Shown here: positions 10,421 through 23,430 of the stretch, piece by piece
How positions within the stretch are numbered: position 1 is the stretch's first letter
Layout: every line of letters starts with the position of its first letter
NCBI GenBank assembly: GCA_014905825.1
Contig: JACGCN010000013.1
Location: forward strand, 310,001 to 374,000
From: Lyophyllum atratum
Lineage: Eukaryota; Basidiomycota; Agaricomycetes; Agaricales; Lyophyllaceae
Length of the DNA stretch: 64,000 bases
Reading direction: 5' to 3'
Notes under the pieces: generated by a model
Seen by the model: the letters and a program-made list of their open reading frames with translations, nothing else
Databases searched by the model: none
Told to the model about the DNA's origin: nothing
Program-made: the position numbers and the translations under genes

Positions 10421-10791
10421 GCCAGCGGTTCCTGAGCGCTTCGCTGGCAGTAGTAACGGTAGCGACTTGAAAATCTCTGTCACGGCAGAGTCACAGTAGG
10501 CAAAATTTTCCCACATGGTCATGTCTGATGGTCCACTACTATTAACTAAGAACTAGTAGTCATCATCGTAGTAGCAGAATGTACTTCGTATGCTGTGTAG
10601 TCTACTTTAACTGGGTGTTGTGGGCAGATAAACCGCAAGTCTGAGTTCTGACTCGTTTGGGAGTATTACATTTGTCGATCCCGCTTCCACTTCCCTGAGC
10701 CTCCTCCTCAGTGCAAATGACTCGACCGCCCAAGCTACACTCCCGCGAACTCTTCGCATTCGCACGTTGCTTCTGATTCCTCTGCTGGGCC

Positions 10792-13700
10792 TTCACCGCT
10801 TCACACCCTTCACATTCAGACACAGCTCCTCCTCCAGCACCCGCGCGAGCTCCTGCAGCCCCACTTCCATGGGTAGCACGTCCGTCTCCTCTTCGCTCGG
10901 AGCGGGCTGGACGTCGGCAGGGCGGTCGATGATGGAGATGTGGGGTTCTAACCCAGCTTCGATTTCTTCAGTCCCACTCGAATTGAACGCCTTGGCAAAC
11001 CATGGTCGTAAAGCCTGTCTTGGATGGAGAGCCTTGGTACAGGCTAAGGTTCAAGAAGCAGACCGCTTCGTCTTTACCCAGCAGCCGAACAACACGTTCT
11101 GTGACAACATTCAGCACTACATCGAATTTCAGCAAACCTCGGAGTGACCGAAAAGGCATGGATGGACGTACCTTACGGATACAAAACGAACGACCCGGTC
11201 TCGTCCCGTTGCTCCACCGTCCAGGCATATGGCCGCCCGGTCCAGGCATCTCCAGCTCTTCCTATGTCCAAGGCGGTATTCCAAAAGCGTATACCCAAGA
11301 TTTCCGACACCGGAGAAGACGACCGTGCACGCCAGGAGGATCTCGAAGGAATGGAGGTAGAAGCGGTCGAGCTGGGGTGCGAGCCTGAGGAGGAGGTAGT
11401 TAAGGATGGAGCCGACCGTTGCAGCAGCGATACCGTCTACGATGAGGTCGAGTTAGCTTGGAAAAAAGGTCAGAGTCTAGGTGGGATGTACAATATGAGA
11501 ACATGTCTGGGAGGGATAAAAATGTATACATTAGCTTTCTAGTTAGGAAAAGCAGAAAGAGGGAGACCCGTACCGGACATCATGCCAATCTTATAGTGAA
11601 CAGGGGCTCTTGACCACACAAATCCGCGCAGCTGAGGACTGATAGGACCATGCTTCCACCACTTGACCAGCGGGTTAGATATAATCTCATTACACCCTAC
11701 ACCCCCACACACACATCAGCAACTGCCCACCCTCCACCAAAGTAAAAAAAAAAACTCAAACTCACCATACGCACACTTCTGCCACCTCGCCAACTCATCC
11801 ACCACCGTCAACGACACCCCCTCCTTAACCCCCCCCCCCCCCCCACCCACCCCCCGTCCGATTACGTCGCCCACCTCAGCGTATACCCCTTCAACAGCAA
11901 CCTCACCTCGCTCCACTGCTTCCTCTTCCCGTCCGCGGGGTCCACGAACGCGGCGTCTTGGACAGCGGACCAGCGCAGGAAGGCGTTCTGCCCGACGAAC
12001 AGCGTGACCTCGCCATTGGCGCACCCGAGGGAGATGCACCGGTTGATGCGCCGGGTGAAGTGCGTGATGCCATTCTCGAAGTAGTGGTACGCCACCTGCA
12101 TCACGTCCGACTCGTGCTGGATGATCGCTACGTCCGGGGACTCCCACATTTCGCGCGCCGCATCATGGAAGCAGTCCTACACACGAAAACCAAGCATCAG
12201 TTTGGGGTATGGGTAACTACTACTACTTGGCATGGAGGGGGAACGAACCTCGGGGACGATGGTATCGGAATCGATGATGAGGATGATCTCGCCCACGCGC
12301 ATAGACTTCCCATTCATGCACAGGGCTTCCACATCCTCCTTGTCTCCTCGAAGATCTCCTCCGCAGCCATACGCCTCGCCTTGTCCTCGAGACAATCGCC
12401 CGGGTCCTCCTCTGCGCCCTCTGCGATGAGCTGCGCGAGGAACTTCTCAAGCTTCGGGGAGATAGCTGCATACACGTCAGCCCTCGTACCCCGGGGAGAA
12501 CTTCGTAGGAAGCAGACGTACCCAGACCGTAGTTCATACTAAACCCCCAAAAAAATCAACATCGAGAACCTCACACCACCACCAAACCAAAACACTCACT
12601 TGCTCGCCTTCTTAAACTTCCCCGCCCTCTTGAACCCCCATTCCTTACTCTCATGCCCCGGCCTCGCCACCCACCCAATATTATGATTCGCATAAAACCG
12701 TAGTTCATACTAAACCCCCAAAAAAATCAACATCGAGAACCTCACACCACCACCAAACCAAAACACTCACTTGCTCGCCTTCTTAAACTTCCCCGCCCTC
12801 TTGAACCCCCATTCCTTACTCTCATGCCCCGGCCTCGCCACCCACCCAATATTATGATTCGCATAAAACACGATCCTCTGCTCCCTATCCTCCTCCGAGA
12901 TCAGCTGCAGCCCGTCGTCGCAAACAAAAATGGCCGACATCCCGCCTTGCCGGGCGTATATTTACATGGCTTTTTTGATGGAGAAGACGGAGGGCCGCTG
13001 GGTTTGTTTGTTGGTGTTAGTTGGGAATGGAAGAAAGCAAGGGAGGAGAGGGGGAGAGGGAAGGGGGGGGAACGTACATGACGAGCTCAAGGGACTCCTT
13101 GTACACGGGGAGCTGGATGGTGATGTGCGGGAGGTTACTGTTGACCTCTGCATTGGGCTCGGGCTTGATGGCGGAGTAGTACTGTGAGTTCTCGTGGTAC
13201 TGTGCCACGGGGCCGAGGCTATACCCAACGAACACAAGCGTAAGAATGGTGTGACGGAACAAGATTGAGGGGAGGGGGGGGGGGGAGGTAGACGTACATG
13301 AGAGAGAGGTTACCGACGAGTTGGAGGCAGAAGAACTACATGGGCAGGGGGAGGTATGTTTAGCGGGGAAAGCCAGGGTGGGTAGGAAGGCCAAACGACG
13401 TACGAGGGACACGCAAAAAATGATAGGAAGCGTAACGAGCAGCGCGAACCTCCGTGGGTCCCATCCAGCGCGTACTCCTCCAGCAGCACCGTAACACCGC
13501 CCGACATGAAGTCTACACACCATCAGTTTTGCTGCATCCAAGTAAAGGGAACCACCTACAAGTCGAGAGCCCCGCACCGCAGCCCGCATACAGGGGCCCA
13601 AGCAGAATAAGCTTCCTCTCCTTCCTCTTCCCCCTCCCCTTCTCCGGATCCGCGTTCCCACTCGGCGCGGGTGCATCCGCGCGGGGCTGCAGGTGCCAGC

Positions 13701-14571
13701 TCCACCACCCGCGTTTCACTGCAGGCTTCTTCTCTGCCATGGGGGCGGGGGCAGCCTCCTTTCCGTTGAGGTCGGCGGTGGACTCGGCGGGTGTGGCAGA
13801 GGCGGAGAGGGGGGTAGGAGCAATGGACTTGCGGGCGACCTTGCGGGTGTGCCAGATGTGCTTGATGAGCTTTTCGTCAAAGTCTTTGCATAGGGGGATC
13901 ATGGTCTCCAGAGCGTAGCTCCATAGGATGAGAGCACCTTGGTCGCGCTAAAAAAAAGGGGGGGGACTTATATTATGAGAGGGTGGGAGGGGGGGAGGTA
14001 CGAACGATGAATGTGCCACATTGGTCCTTTTCGGCTTGGGGGAGGTAGTCGATGCTTTCGAGGATCTGGATGCGCGTGCCTTGGTCGATGTAGATTGAGT
14101 TGTCCCGGGGCTCGCTGGAGTAGCAATGCGTCAGGTGACATCATGCATCAACAGATGGGTGGGAGACTCAGACTGAGGGCAGCGACGACGGCTGAGCTGC
14201 GCAGTTTTACGGCAACGACGGGGTTGAGGCCACGTACGGCGGCTTCGAAGGGGATGAGGGCGGGGTTCTCGTAGGGGAAGACCAGCTTACTTCGTGACCA
14301 CACAGAAATTCACCGTGTTCCGATGCATGTAGCCTTTGTAATACTGCTCAGCATCTGCAAGTGCTTGAGATACAGACGTTCATGGGGCAGCTCTATAAAC
14401 AAAGTTCTGTCGTTCCTTGAGGCTCAAAGATGGGAGAGCAGGATGGATGGGGGACACACCTTTGCGCTTTTTCTTCGCGCCGGCGCCGTCAGCTGGCAAG
14501 GGCATCGGGCCAACATCGTCGTCGTCGTCCTCTACGGGAGCCTCTGGTCGGATATCTTCGGTCTGCGCCAT
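10792..14571 (-). pseudogene. Chimeric pseudogene (PPWD1-like head, GT2 glycosyltransferase body), left copy
   Basis: This is the mirror copy of 23454-27234, where the parts are described. It opens at 14571 with the PPWD1-like first exon, then passes at about 14300 into the glycosyltransferase. It carries the same one-base loss in the PPWD1 part, the same tandem duplication (about 12528-12870) and the same missing segment after the QNAFLRW region. The copies therefore separated after the gene was already broken. A small difference is SQYYSAIK here against SQYYYSAIK on the right. No intact product is expected. Confidence 0.75.
12528..12870. repeat. 170-bp tandem duplication inside the GT2 pseudogene
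   Basis: The segment starting CCGTAGTTCATACTAAACC at about 12528 recurs at about 12698. It includes an exon end (KEWGFKRAGKFKKAS on the coding strand) and its intron. The duplicated exon shifts the frame of the glycosyltransferase. The same event is present in the right arm at about 25157-25500. Confidence 0.85.
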
Positions 14572-15013
14572 CTCCGTGGGCTCTTCTCACCGTTACGGCC
14601 TTGTGTGCCTAGGACAGACACGTCCTGTTCCGTGTCAGACATGGAGGATGCGTCAAAGATGGAAGTTGGCGTGAGCGTTGAGATGGATCGGAGTCCGCCG
14701 GATGGAGTCTACCCGAGCCAAGTTCACTGACTCACTCAGAGCAGTCTCAAGATCATTTACTTAGAATTCATGTCCAGGTAGAACGACAGGGTATCGCGTA
14801 TAAATTGGGTCCAAATGATAGGTCAAGTAAGATAAATCCAAGGGGATTACATCACAATGCAATCTCCCTTCTTCTCGGCCGCCTCCTTCTCCTCAGCTGC
14901 TAAAATCGCCTTTCTTCCTCACTCAGCACCTAAACAAATCGGCATATGAGCTGCAGGATATCAATACTAGGTAAATGAGACACTTACGCCCTTCTAGGCA
15001 CGTGCTAGTAAGG

Positions 15014-17525
15014 TTAATATTCCTGAAGTTCAACCCCTTCCAGTACCCGCACCTCATCACGGTCTGCTATTCCGAGGGCTGCCTGGCGTGGGTCCTCGAA
15101 CGGAATCAATGCCCAAATGGCGGCTCCATCTGAAGGGTCAGGATTGGCCACCAGGTTTCGAAAGGTGAGATGCTGAGTCATGTCTACATCTGACGACGGC
15201 ATCGCGACTGATTTCCACCTAGACGTAACATCAACACCGCTCCCTGCATCCACCATCCATTGGCCCTCCAGGCTTTGAATATGAGGTCGGGAGGAGGCGC
15301 TACTGTATAACTTAAGAGCTTTTCTCGCACTGACCTGTTGGTGTTTGTCGAAGGCGTGGAATATACCACCAGGCGGTTGCCAGAATGTCTCTTGGTGAGT
15401 GTAGCCTCCGGACAGCCGAACGGCTATGTAGCTTAGGATGGCGTCCACATTCGCTACCACCGGCCAAGGTATTTGGGGATCCCGGGGGGGGTCGCTTGCC
15501 TTTGTGCGGCGGCCAGTGGAAGGGGGTGGCCTGGTTACCCGATGTGGGTGGTGTAGGATCGTGTAGTCCCCTTTTAAGACAAGTTCTTGAATAAACCTGT
15601 GAATAAAGATGCCCGTGAACGCCTCAGAACCAATGTATGCCAACGGCACCAGCGGCAGGAAGTTGTCCAGCCTGATGGTGCCACCAGGATCCTTCAGATT
15701 GTGTATCTGCTGCACATCGGTTCGGCCTAAGAGCTGGCCGGTAAGCATGCTACTGAAAAGGGAAGCACCTAGAGTTTCCACCACGATGGCACGATACTGT
15801 GATAATGAAAAAAGTAACTAGTCACCATAACAGTGACCACAACAAATGAGCAAGGGCTCTCACCAACAAGTTCAAGTTAGACCGATAGATGACTTACAAA
15901 TTTCAGGATCATGGGTGCAGGATGCTCAATTGAGCCAAGTGCCACCCGCTTCCAGTAGGTTGTCACAGAGCCTGGTCCTACTCCCTCCTGGACTGGGAGG
16001 ATGGCTATAGTAAATGATAATACAGAATAGAGTCAATGTCTCATCAAGCGTAGATGTTGAGAACATTACTATACCTTCTGGTTCCGGATCCAACATCTCT
16101 CCGTTACTTCGTTCTGCAAGGATTTGGGACGCCTCGTGCAGGGTCCAAATGACCATGTCGATGTCTAGGCGAAGGGGTGGGATAAATCTGAAAGATTTCA
16201 TAACCGACGATCTCATGATGTCTAGGGTGATTTCCAGGCGCAGCCGCCATATTGAACATGACAATATGAAAGTCTCAACCTCCAGCGTTACATTTAAAGA
16301 GGGGTAATCAATGAAATCCTCAGACCCGAGCCACATCCCCTGCTGGGAAGAAAGATTAGGGTGGACATGCGGGGGGTACGTGGAGACTGCCGCCGGCTCA
16401 ATGAATTCATAGTCCTGGAATCTAAGGGGCAAGTGGTTCCAAGTGATGCACGCTGCGGTGACTGTTTTGAAATCACAGCAGCTTCCGTCAATGAACGTAA
16501 CTGGGTAGGAGTGGTGGTATGAACTCACATGTATGGTTGATGAATGAATACCTGGGCCTGTGGGGTAAGGCAAGTGTTGCCAAATACGTCTCTCGAAGCA
16601 CCTGGGCTGCACTGGCTGACGCTTGATGCCGCCCAGCATCCGTTGCATTCATGATGATGGCCTGTGTTATAGTGGTGAAGCTACTAGCTCCGGGATGTGA
16701 GTCATGACTCGGAAGACTGAAGTCCAGATAAAGCTTCTCCACACGGGTCCTGAAGTCAGAGCCTGCGTCCCAGACGGTGCTCTCCTGCCGCGGTTGTGGA
16801 GTTACCAAGTAGCTGTCCAAGCCCAGGCCATCCCTAGACGGAGGGAGATAATGGTGGCCAGCAAACAGTACGTCGGCCACTTCCTGGGTGCCTAAAAAAT
16901 GACTTCATGAATACAAGTCGTGACAATGTACAAATTTTACAAAAATTGCATTACTTACTAGCTGACTTAAACTCATAGTCATCGTTATTGGAGTCCTCTT
17001 CTAACCGACCAAAGAGGTCTATGATCCCTGAAGAAAACTTGACTATTGTATAAAATAATGGGATACTAAGGGTGAAGAAATACCTCTGAATATCGGGTCA
17101 AATATTTCAGCGAGGACGTCTAAAAAAAATAATTAAGACTTGAATTAGCAAGCTATGACGATTTGAAGGCTGACCTGTGGGAGTATCTTCAGGGACCAAG
17201 ACCATTTGGATGTCTACGCCCCTCATACGGTAGTAAATGAAACTGTTAAGGATTGTAGGCCACGCCAATGCCCATTGCACATCTGAATAGATGAGGCGGC
17301 GCGGATAGCCATGGATCACCTTTCCAGCAGAAGTGAGGGGAAATTACTAGTAGTGAATTTTCTGCTTACCTGACAAAGGCATCTCCATCTCTGCTCTCGG
17401 GCGAGTGCCACATGTGGGTGCTCGGGGACAGCGGGGTTAGGGGGATTTGTGACGTCGCCCCAGAATAGGGAATTTTCCATGAGGTCTGTGTACCGCCATC
17501 GTCTGGGCCCGGGTGCTCCGCTCAT
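15014..17525 (-). CDS. Large multi-exon protein of unknown family (about 700 residues)
   Basis: Eight exons can be joined without a stop on the minus strand. They run from ATG 17525 (MSGAPGPRRWRYTDLMENS), through VIHGYPRRLIYSDVQWALAW, DVLAEIFDPIFR, DLFGRLEEDSNNDDYEF, TQEVADVLFAGHHYLPPSRD, VTFIDGSCCDFKT and EHPAPMILKFYRAIVVETLG, to LEGVELQEY and the stop at 15014-15016. Introns are 45-105 bases with GT-AG ends. I do not recognise a domain. The protein looks soluble, mixed alpha/beta, with no signal peptide. An in-frame ATG at 17621 is possible, but it overlaps the end of the preceding open frame. It lies in the loop between the inverted arms. Confidence 0.6.
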
Positions 17526-17614
17526 GTTGGATTTTGAAGCGTCAGTACTTGCAAGAATCAGAACAGTAGTATGTGGGCAGGGAGTAGTACTTTTAGCTTC
17601 TTCCCTGCTCTCAA

Positions 17615-18087
17615 CTGTCATTGCAGCGTCTCAGAATCTCATAGCCACCGTGCAGGCCAACTGAATTGAACACTGCCGTAAGTTCAACTTCATTTCCCAG
17701 TTTGTGATGATCATTGACGAGTCTGGTCAGAAGTTGATACCGTAGTGGGACATGGTGGTATGATTCAGCACCCCCATTCAGATTGTCCCAGCCCTGTGTA
17801 TTTTTAATCGTGCGTTACACCAGTGTATCGTGTGAACGACTCACGGCCTGGAAGCAAGGGCATGAGCAGCGGGGTGGGAAGATGGCGCTAAACCGACATT
17901 GATCATGTTGATTAAACATCCCAGCACAGCGGCCGTGCCGTTGGCAATTCCCCTGATGCTGACTTCTAAGTTGCCCGTCACTGCCAGCAGAGAAGATGTA
18001 ATCACCCAATGTCTTCCAGAACGAAGCAAAAGCGGAGAACGGGGCTGCAGGCACCTCTACTCCAAGTTCTCCCACTTCTTACTCTGA
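17615..18087 (-). CDS. Short hypothetical coding region, ends just before the next gene
   Basis: One exon (about 18029-17844) contains LEVSIRGIANGTAAVLGC with a hydrophobic stretch and ends at a GTGAGT donor. After an intron a second exon reads GWDNLNGGAESYHHVPLRYQ to EILRRCNDS and TGA. It could be a separate small gene or upstream exons of the large gene below, which would need a different splice to skip the stop. The start is unresolved: two frames overlap near 17960-18087. Family unknown. Confidence 0.35.
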
Positions 18088-18640
18088 CAGCCTGAGAGCG
18101 TCCCCGATTGAAGGGGAATCTGAATCACCAGCCTGAGAAGATCAGAGAAACACAATAGAAACATGATGATTGGTAGACTGGAAGTCACGGCATCATGAAG
18201 GATTAACCACGATAGGGACCCTCTGTCAGATTCTTGAATCTAACGAAAGTCTGACCACGACTTTGAATTTGAAATTTCGACCCGCATCTCCGCAAATGAC
18301 CATCTAACATCGCCAGAATTCGCCTGATGATGTCAGATCCTTACCGGAATTCATCCACTAGTAATCCTGACCGCACTATAGTCACCGCATCATGAAGGAT
18401 TAACAACCATAGGACAGCTGATTCTGATGCAGCCCCGGGTTGACACTCTCTCCGGGATAGATACGATTCAATGCCTTATATCCCAGGCGGCGGTGTTTGT
18501 GTGAAACGCTCAGTCACAGCTGCTGCGGTGAGAGCCCCTGCAAGCAAGTGGAATGGCAGAGGAACTGGGTAACGAAAGTTATACACCTGAGTCCCAGGAA
18601 GGGTTGGAAGAGATGACAAGTTCAGACTGTATGCCACTCG
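18088..18640. other. Intergenic, with a short direct repeat
   Basis: No gene seen. The phrase TCAC-GCATCATGAAGGATTAAC occurs at about 18186 and 18381, and the surrounding sequence reads as diverged direct repeats of about 195 bases spacing. Confidence 0.4.
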
Positions 18641-19974
18641 ATGTATGAGCAATTTCAGACAGCAAATTTTTGGACCAAGCTGTACCCGCGGCGGCTACGG
18701 TCGTTACAGCTATCATTAGCCCATCATGCCAACATCATGCTGCGAAGTTCCATGATTGATGGTCACGGTAGTCACTGGCAGATCCGGGAGCCAGCGGGTT
18801 GGAGGAGTCAGCAGCCGGAGTTGGAGACACGAACGTGGGCAGGCTCTCAGAGTCGGAAACTAGTTAACTCTCCGAACTTCGTGCCACTTGTCCACTTACT
18901 ATCGCTATCACTATCGCTCAAATCAGCTCTGGTACTACCGTTGCAAATGCAAGCTGTTCAGCATCACCGTCTGCACACTGTCCGGTACAAGAAACGTCGC
19001 CCCCAGCTATCTAAGACCCACCCAAGCCTGGAGTGCAAGGGCTATCGTCGGTTCAATCCTCTCGGCTATTCCGACCCTCGCGTTGAACCTAAACGCCAGC
19101 AGTGGTGCTGCATCGATATACCTAATGTGAGTCACTACAAAGATCCCCCCCGATCTTGAATCTCAGTCACATTCAGTACCGGCTCCGTTACCATCGAAAA
19201 GGTGTTTCCAATTCCGACGAGGAGATAGAACAATATTGGGAAGACCTGCAGTCGTACAACAACCTCTGGAATCAAGTGGAAGAGCAAGCAACCTTATTGC
19301 TGCATGCGAAAGCGCAACTTGGAAATGTAGAGAATGCCAAGGATGCGAATTGGGCCAGGACGGTAATTTTATTCTACAGGCTCCGCCGCTGTACACAGTT
19401 CTAAAAACTGCTATAGGGATCACCCAGTGTAGGCGGATTGTTGACGGCGCCTAGGACAAGCGATGAGGCAGGAGGGGATACTGCCCCGCCGTCCATGGGA
19501 ACCTCGGGTGCATTGGTGATGGCGTCCAAGGCGAGCAGTAACTTGAGAGACCGTCTCGATGCCAGTCTGGTTATGCAGGAAGGTGCGATTAGGAACCTCC
19601 GCTTAGAGGTGTTCAAGCGCGAGAGGCTGCATATGGAGGCAGCGCTGCAGAAATCAAAGTTGGAAACACAATTGATCGAGGCAGAATTGAAGGCTCTCCC
19701 TACGACGAGTGATGCAGGCCTCGCATTGCAGTTGGCTGCCGAAGAGAGTACTGAGAAGCTAATCAAGGAGCTGGGGTTCATTGTAGAACGACCTTCCGGC
19801 AGCAGCATGGAGCTCATCGAAGGACCTTCTCAGGGCAATACCAGGAGAGGAGTCATCACGTACTACGACTTACAGCAAGATGCGATTTTCCAAGCCTTTA
19901 AACGTGTCGACTCCTCTTCTCCAAAGGGGAAAGCCAAAGCCGTTGAGAATGCACCCATCCTTTCGTCCGATTAA
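18641..19974 (+). CDS. Hypothetical protein with charged helical C-terminal region
   Basis: The best-supported part is the last exon, about 19441-19974, reading LTAPRTSDEAGGDTAPP, then a helical stretch rich in Arg, Glu and Leu (RNLRLEVFKRERLHMEAA, KSKLETQLIEAELKAL) that looks like a coiled coil, then a Lys-rich tail and TAA. An upstream exon at about 19169-19360 (EEIEQYWEDLQSYNNLWNQ) ends at GTAATTTT. The start and the first exons between 18641 and 19130 are uncertain, since more than one frame is open. Family not recognised. It lies in the loop between the inverted arms. Confidence 0.4.
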
Positions 19975-20317
19975 CTTCATTTCCATTTGTTATGATTTTC
20001 GCCCCGGGGCCCCCACCACACCGGGCCCACCTCATCCCCACCCGAATTCATCTGGACACCGCGACCCTCTTCGTTCTCTTCGTCATCCTCACGTACCGTC
20101 GCTACTGTTGACTGATATGTATAATGTAACTGAGTTCTTGTACTAGCCAATCACCAAATTATGGTCAATGACTCGTCAGCATAAGATCCTGTGTCGTATT
20201 GGAAGGTCAATGTTTTCAAGTGATTAAAATTAATATAATGCGAATTCAAGACAAGCCAGATATGTTGCACCAACATCATTGCCCTACATCGACGACCGAG
20301 GTTCTTCCAGCTGTCCT

Positions 20318-21803
20318 TTATGACCCTGAATCTGCCTGACTAGAATCCAACTCCTCTTCCAGCTGCAGTTGTCGAATTCGATCAAAAGCACTGCCAGCCA
20401 TTGGGACGATGACAACTTCTGGCCGAGAATGAGGGAAGATTCTCCTGTCAAGCCGGTGAGATGGGTCATTTCTTGGAATGAAACTGGGACATGCCTATCC
20501 CACCACTTCAGAATTTCGTCAACCCGAGTAATGTTCTGGGGGTGGTCAAGCGTGGTGAGGAGGGTGGTATAGAAGGTTTCCGAGTCTGTGACTTTATCGG
20601 TGCGCGACCAGGAATGAGCAGATGACAGAGCAAACCGGACCTCAATTCAACAGCATGTTAGCAAGCTCCTCGGACCGCGCCCTGCAGCACAAGAACCATA
20701 GACCATACCTGAGTAGCCACATAAACAAGTGAAGCCTTGGTAACTCGTGTCATTCCGTGGATGCGCGCATTCCCCGATCTAGTTGTGATGGACGCGTCGG
20801 AGGCAGCAGCAGCACTAGGCGAAATGAAAACATGTTTAAAAGCCTTGCAGCCATAAGATCTCCGTTCAAATCAGAAGAACAGGATAGACATACCATCAGA
20901 AGTAACTGACTCCGAAGCAAGCCTTTCCAAGGGTCCTTCCCATCAAAAGTGGAGTTTTCGTAAAGAAACACTGGCCAGCTGTGCCCAGCGACGACGGCTT
21001 CACCACTAGAAAGGTGTTGCTTGGTTCTGATGGAAACAAGGAGTCAATCAGCATAGACTAAATAATTCGGGATCAGCATAAATCACTCTGCATCGTTCCA
21101 GTCCATGCCCGTGGGGCAAAGTAACGCGCCAGTTACCTCGTGGCGAAAACCGCGATGCGTCTTATCTCGTCGGCTGAGGGGTGGATTCAAATTTTCACCC
21201 GGTGGAGTGATCCAGTCGATGACAGCCGCTTTCATCCCTTTAGTATCGTCACCGCGGGAGGCGCTCGCTCCTTTCTGGATCTGTAACATAGCTTTCATAC
21301 AAGCAGCAAATTTGAATGTTCAAAGACGTACCAAGTCAGCGAGCAGATAGATTTGCTCCGATGACGGTGGGTCAACTAACCGCTGCTCAAGGCCAGGACA
21401 AAGCTTGAGGAGTTCTAGAAAGACGTTATGCTCCTGCCGCTCCCTAAATTCAGTGAAAACAGCCAAAAGTGTCAGGTCTGAAAGACTGAATTAAGTGGTC
21501 CCCTACTTTGCTGTATAGTTTTCGAGTGAGTCATCTTCCTGGCTCATGTGTTCCAGCCCATTGGTGATAATGGCCCTGACATTAGCAAAGGCATAGACAG
21601 CTCGGCCAAAATGTCGACCATGATGGATAAGAGGATCTGCCCTCGCTCTGGGAGAGTATCCTGATTGGCAGGGACCCATGTTCCACAAATCCCGAAACTC
21701 ACATCTTTTTCCTGGATCCCATCTGAAGCCCGTCTGCTCTCTGGCGGCGTCCTAGACCGGAAGTCATGGCAGCGCTGGGGCTCCCAGGCTCAGCGGTGGA
21801 CAT
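20318..21803 (-). CDS. DUF6698-like protein
   Basis: Begins ATG 21803 (MSTAEPGSPSAAMTSGLGRR) and ends at TAA 20318-20320 (QLQLEEELDSSQADSGS). Exons join across about six introns of 45-75 bases. Characteristic stretches are FGRAVYAFANVRAIITNG, LLKLCPGLEQRLVD, IQKGASASRGDDTKGMKAAV, KTHRGFRHEVTGALLCPTGM, DPWKGLLRSQLLL, AFKHVFISPSAAA, RFALSSAHSW and VDEILKWW. The block GAS-RGDDT, RGF-HDVTG-LLCP, GFLRS-LL, ALS-A--W, WWN is what I recall of DUF6698 proteins, which are abundant in mushroom genomes and have no known function. One intron near 20425-20490 was chosen to keep the frame into the acidic C-terminus. Confidence 0.6.
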
Positions 21804-22465
21804 CGCTATCAGTAGGATGAAAAAAGTATAGCAGATAGATGGCGTCCGGGCAAGGCTAGATGCTGCTACCGTCGGGCTGGGGGAGGTTTTGAATACTGTC
21901 TCATAATCAGAGTGGTCTTATAAAGACGCACCGAAGTGAGCTCCCAAACTTTAAGGGGCCAATGCCCTGAACTGACAAGCAATCTCACGATGGTGGCGAT
22001 GCAGTACTAAGAATCGGGACTTGCACAAGCCAAGCGCTTTGGGGACCTCAACGGTGGCTATGTTGGAGTTATGCTGGTCAGCCAAGGGCTCGACATCGCT
22101 TTCAGCAGGCTGAAGAAATAAAGCAGATAGATGGTGGCCTGCTACCGTCCCGCTGTCAAAGGCTTGAAATATTGTCGCAGAATCAGAATGGACTGGCTAA
22201 CATGTATGTGAGTGAGCTCGGAAACCTGCTCAGCACTCAGGGCCAGTGCTCATGACGGTGGCGATGCAGTACTGGGGTTATAGGGATCTTGCGCAAGCTA
22301 GATGCTTCAAAGCTCCTGATGGTGGCTATGTCATGCTGGTGCCGTCAGCCTGCAGACTTGGAACGTAAAGTCAGAATGCTCCGGGTGCAACCCTGGCATG
22401 GACTCACACAATTTATCAGTTATAATGCGAGTCAAGCATCCCAGAAAAAAACATCCAGCCTGGCA

Positions 22466-23053
22466 ATGCCGCCCAAGCGACAGGCAGCAATCCGCAACCC
22501 AAGCTTATTCCCCGACCGAGGTGCAAACTACAATGCCTTCGGACGAGATCCCGATGGTCGAATGGCATATCTAGCAGCATGCTTGTGGGGCTCTGATTAC
22601 GTTCCGCCGCATACGGTCCAACAGTTTGTCGGCGCCCCGGAGCCTCCGCGCTATGGGCCTCCTGCACCATACCAACGTTGTCATCTACCCCCCGGGTGGA
22701 CTCCGACGCTGTCTCCCTATGCGGTGCGGTATGGAGTGCCTGCAGCCTCGGACCCAGATCTTGACGGTCCCGGTCCACCGCGCTTTCACCCCAGCAGCCT
22801 TGAGGCGCTACGCCATGTCAAAAGATTCAAAAAGAGAGGTAAGTCTTAGATCTAACTTCTCCAAAATTTGCTCTCACGATGCACCTGTACACTGGCAGTG
22901 AGCAAAAAAGATCGAAGAATTCTGGAAGAACAGGCGGAAAGAGGTTGGGAGACGGATATTGAGGATTTCTCGGAGGATGATAGGACGAAGAAGCGCAGAG
23001 GTTTCCCTCCTCCTCCTCCTCCTCCTCCTCCTCCCCCTGCTGTTGTTCTGTAG
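22466..23053 (+). CDS. Hypothetical 175-residue protein with polyproline tail
   Basis: Two exons, 22466-22838 and 22899-23053, joined in phase across a 60-base intron. The protein starts MPPKRQAAIRNPSLFPDRGA and is rich in Pro, Tyr and Arg (PPHTVQQFVGAPEPPRYGPP). It contains a basic stretch (RHVKRFKKR) and an acidic charged segment (ETDIEDFSEDD), then about eleven prolines before AVVL and TAG. No family is recognised. Composition suggests a largely disordered, possibly nucleic-acid-associated protein. It is the last gene of the loop before the right inverted arm. Confidence 0.5.
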
Positions 23054-23430
23054 TAATGATCGACTTTGCGTTACACCATTCTGCATTATAATTTCTGTCA
23101 ATGTCGTCGCGAGTGATCAACTTCCTATTAATAAACACGATGGCGGACCTTTTGCTTGTCAATGGTCATCTATGTCGACTCGCATGGTGGGAGCCAGTGA
23201 TGTGTATCATTGAATGCGCATTATGTCTGTCAGTGTGTACTTCACTTGAAGAAGCTGCGGCGACGAGTCCTCCTTTGAGCAGTTGTTTATTTCTGTTATT
23301 ATTATTTACCAACTTTCCACTCTAATAGACTCTAATCACCAGTGGCAGTGGTTGCCACTCAGACTCCTTGGCGAGCTTTCGCTAATCGCTTTGCATGCCA
23401 GTTTCGCTTCTCAAGCTCCTCTCGCACCAT

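Larger units (their letters stand above)
10672..14602 (-). repeat. Left arm of a 3.8-kb inverted duplication
   Basis: The reverse complement of this arm matches 23431-27249 almost base for base. The loop-side boundary is sharp at about 14602 (CACCGTTA, then unrelated sequence). The outer boundary lies at about 10792, but 15 more matching bases (10672-10686) follow an indel of about 107 bases present only in this arm. Visible differences include a TAC codon missing here relative to the right arm, homopolymer lengths and scattered substitutions. Confidence 0.9.

Noticed and set aside
22959..23213. Leu-rich frame over CCTCCT repeats
   Set aside because: It is another frame of the polyproline tail exon of the 175-residue gene.
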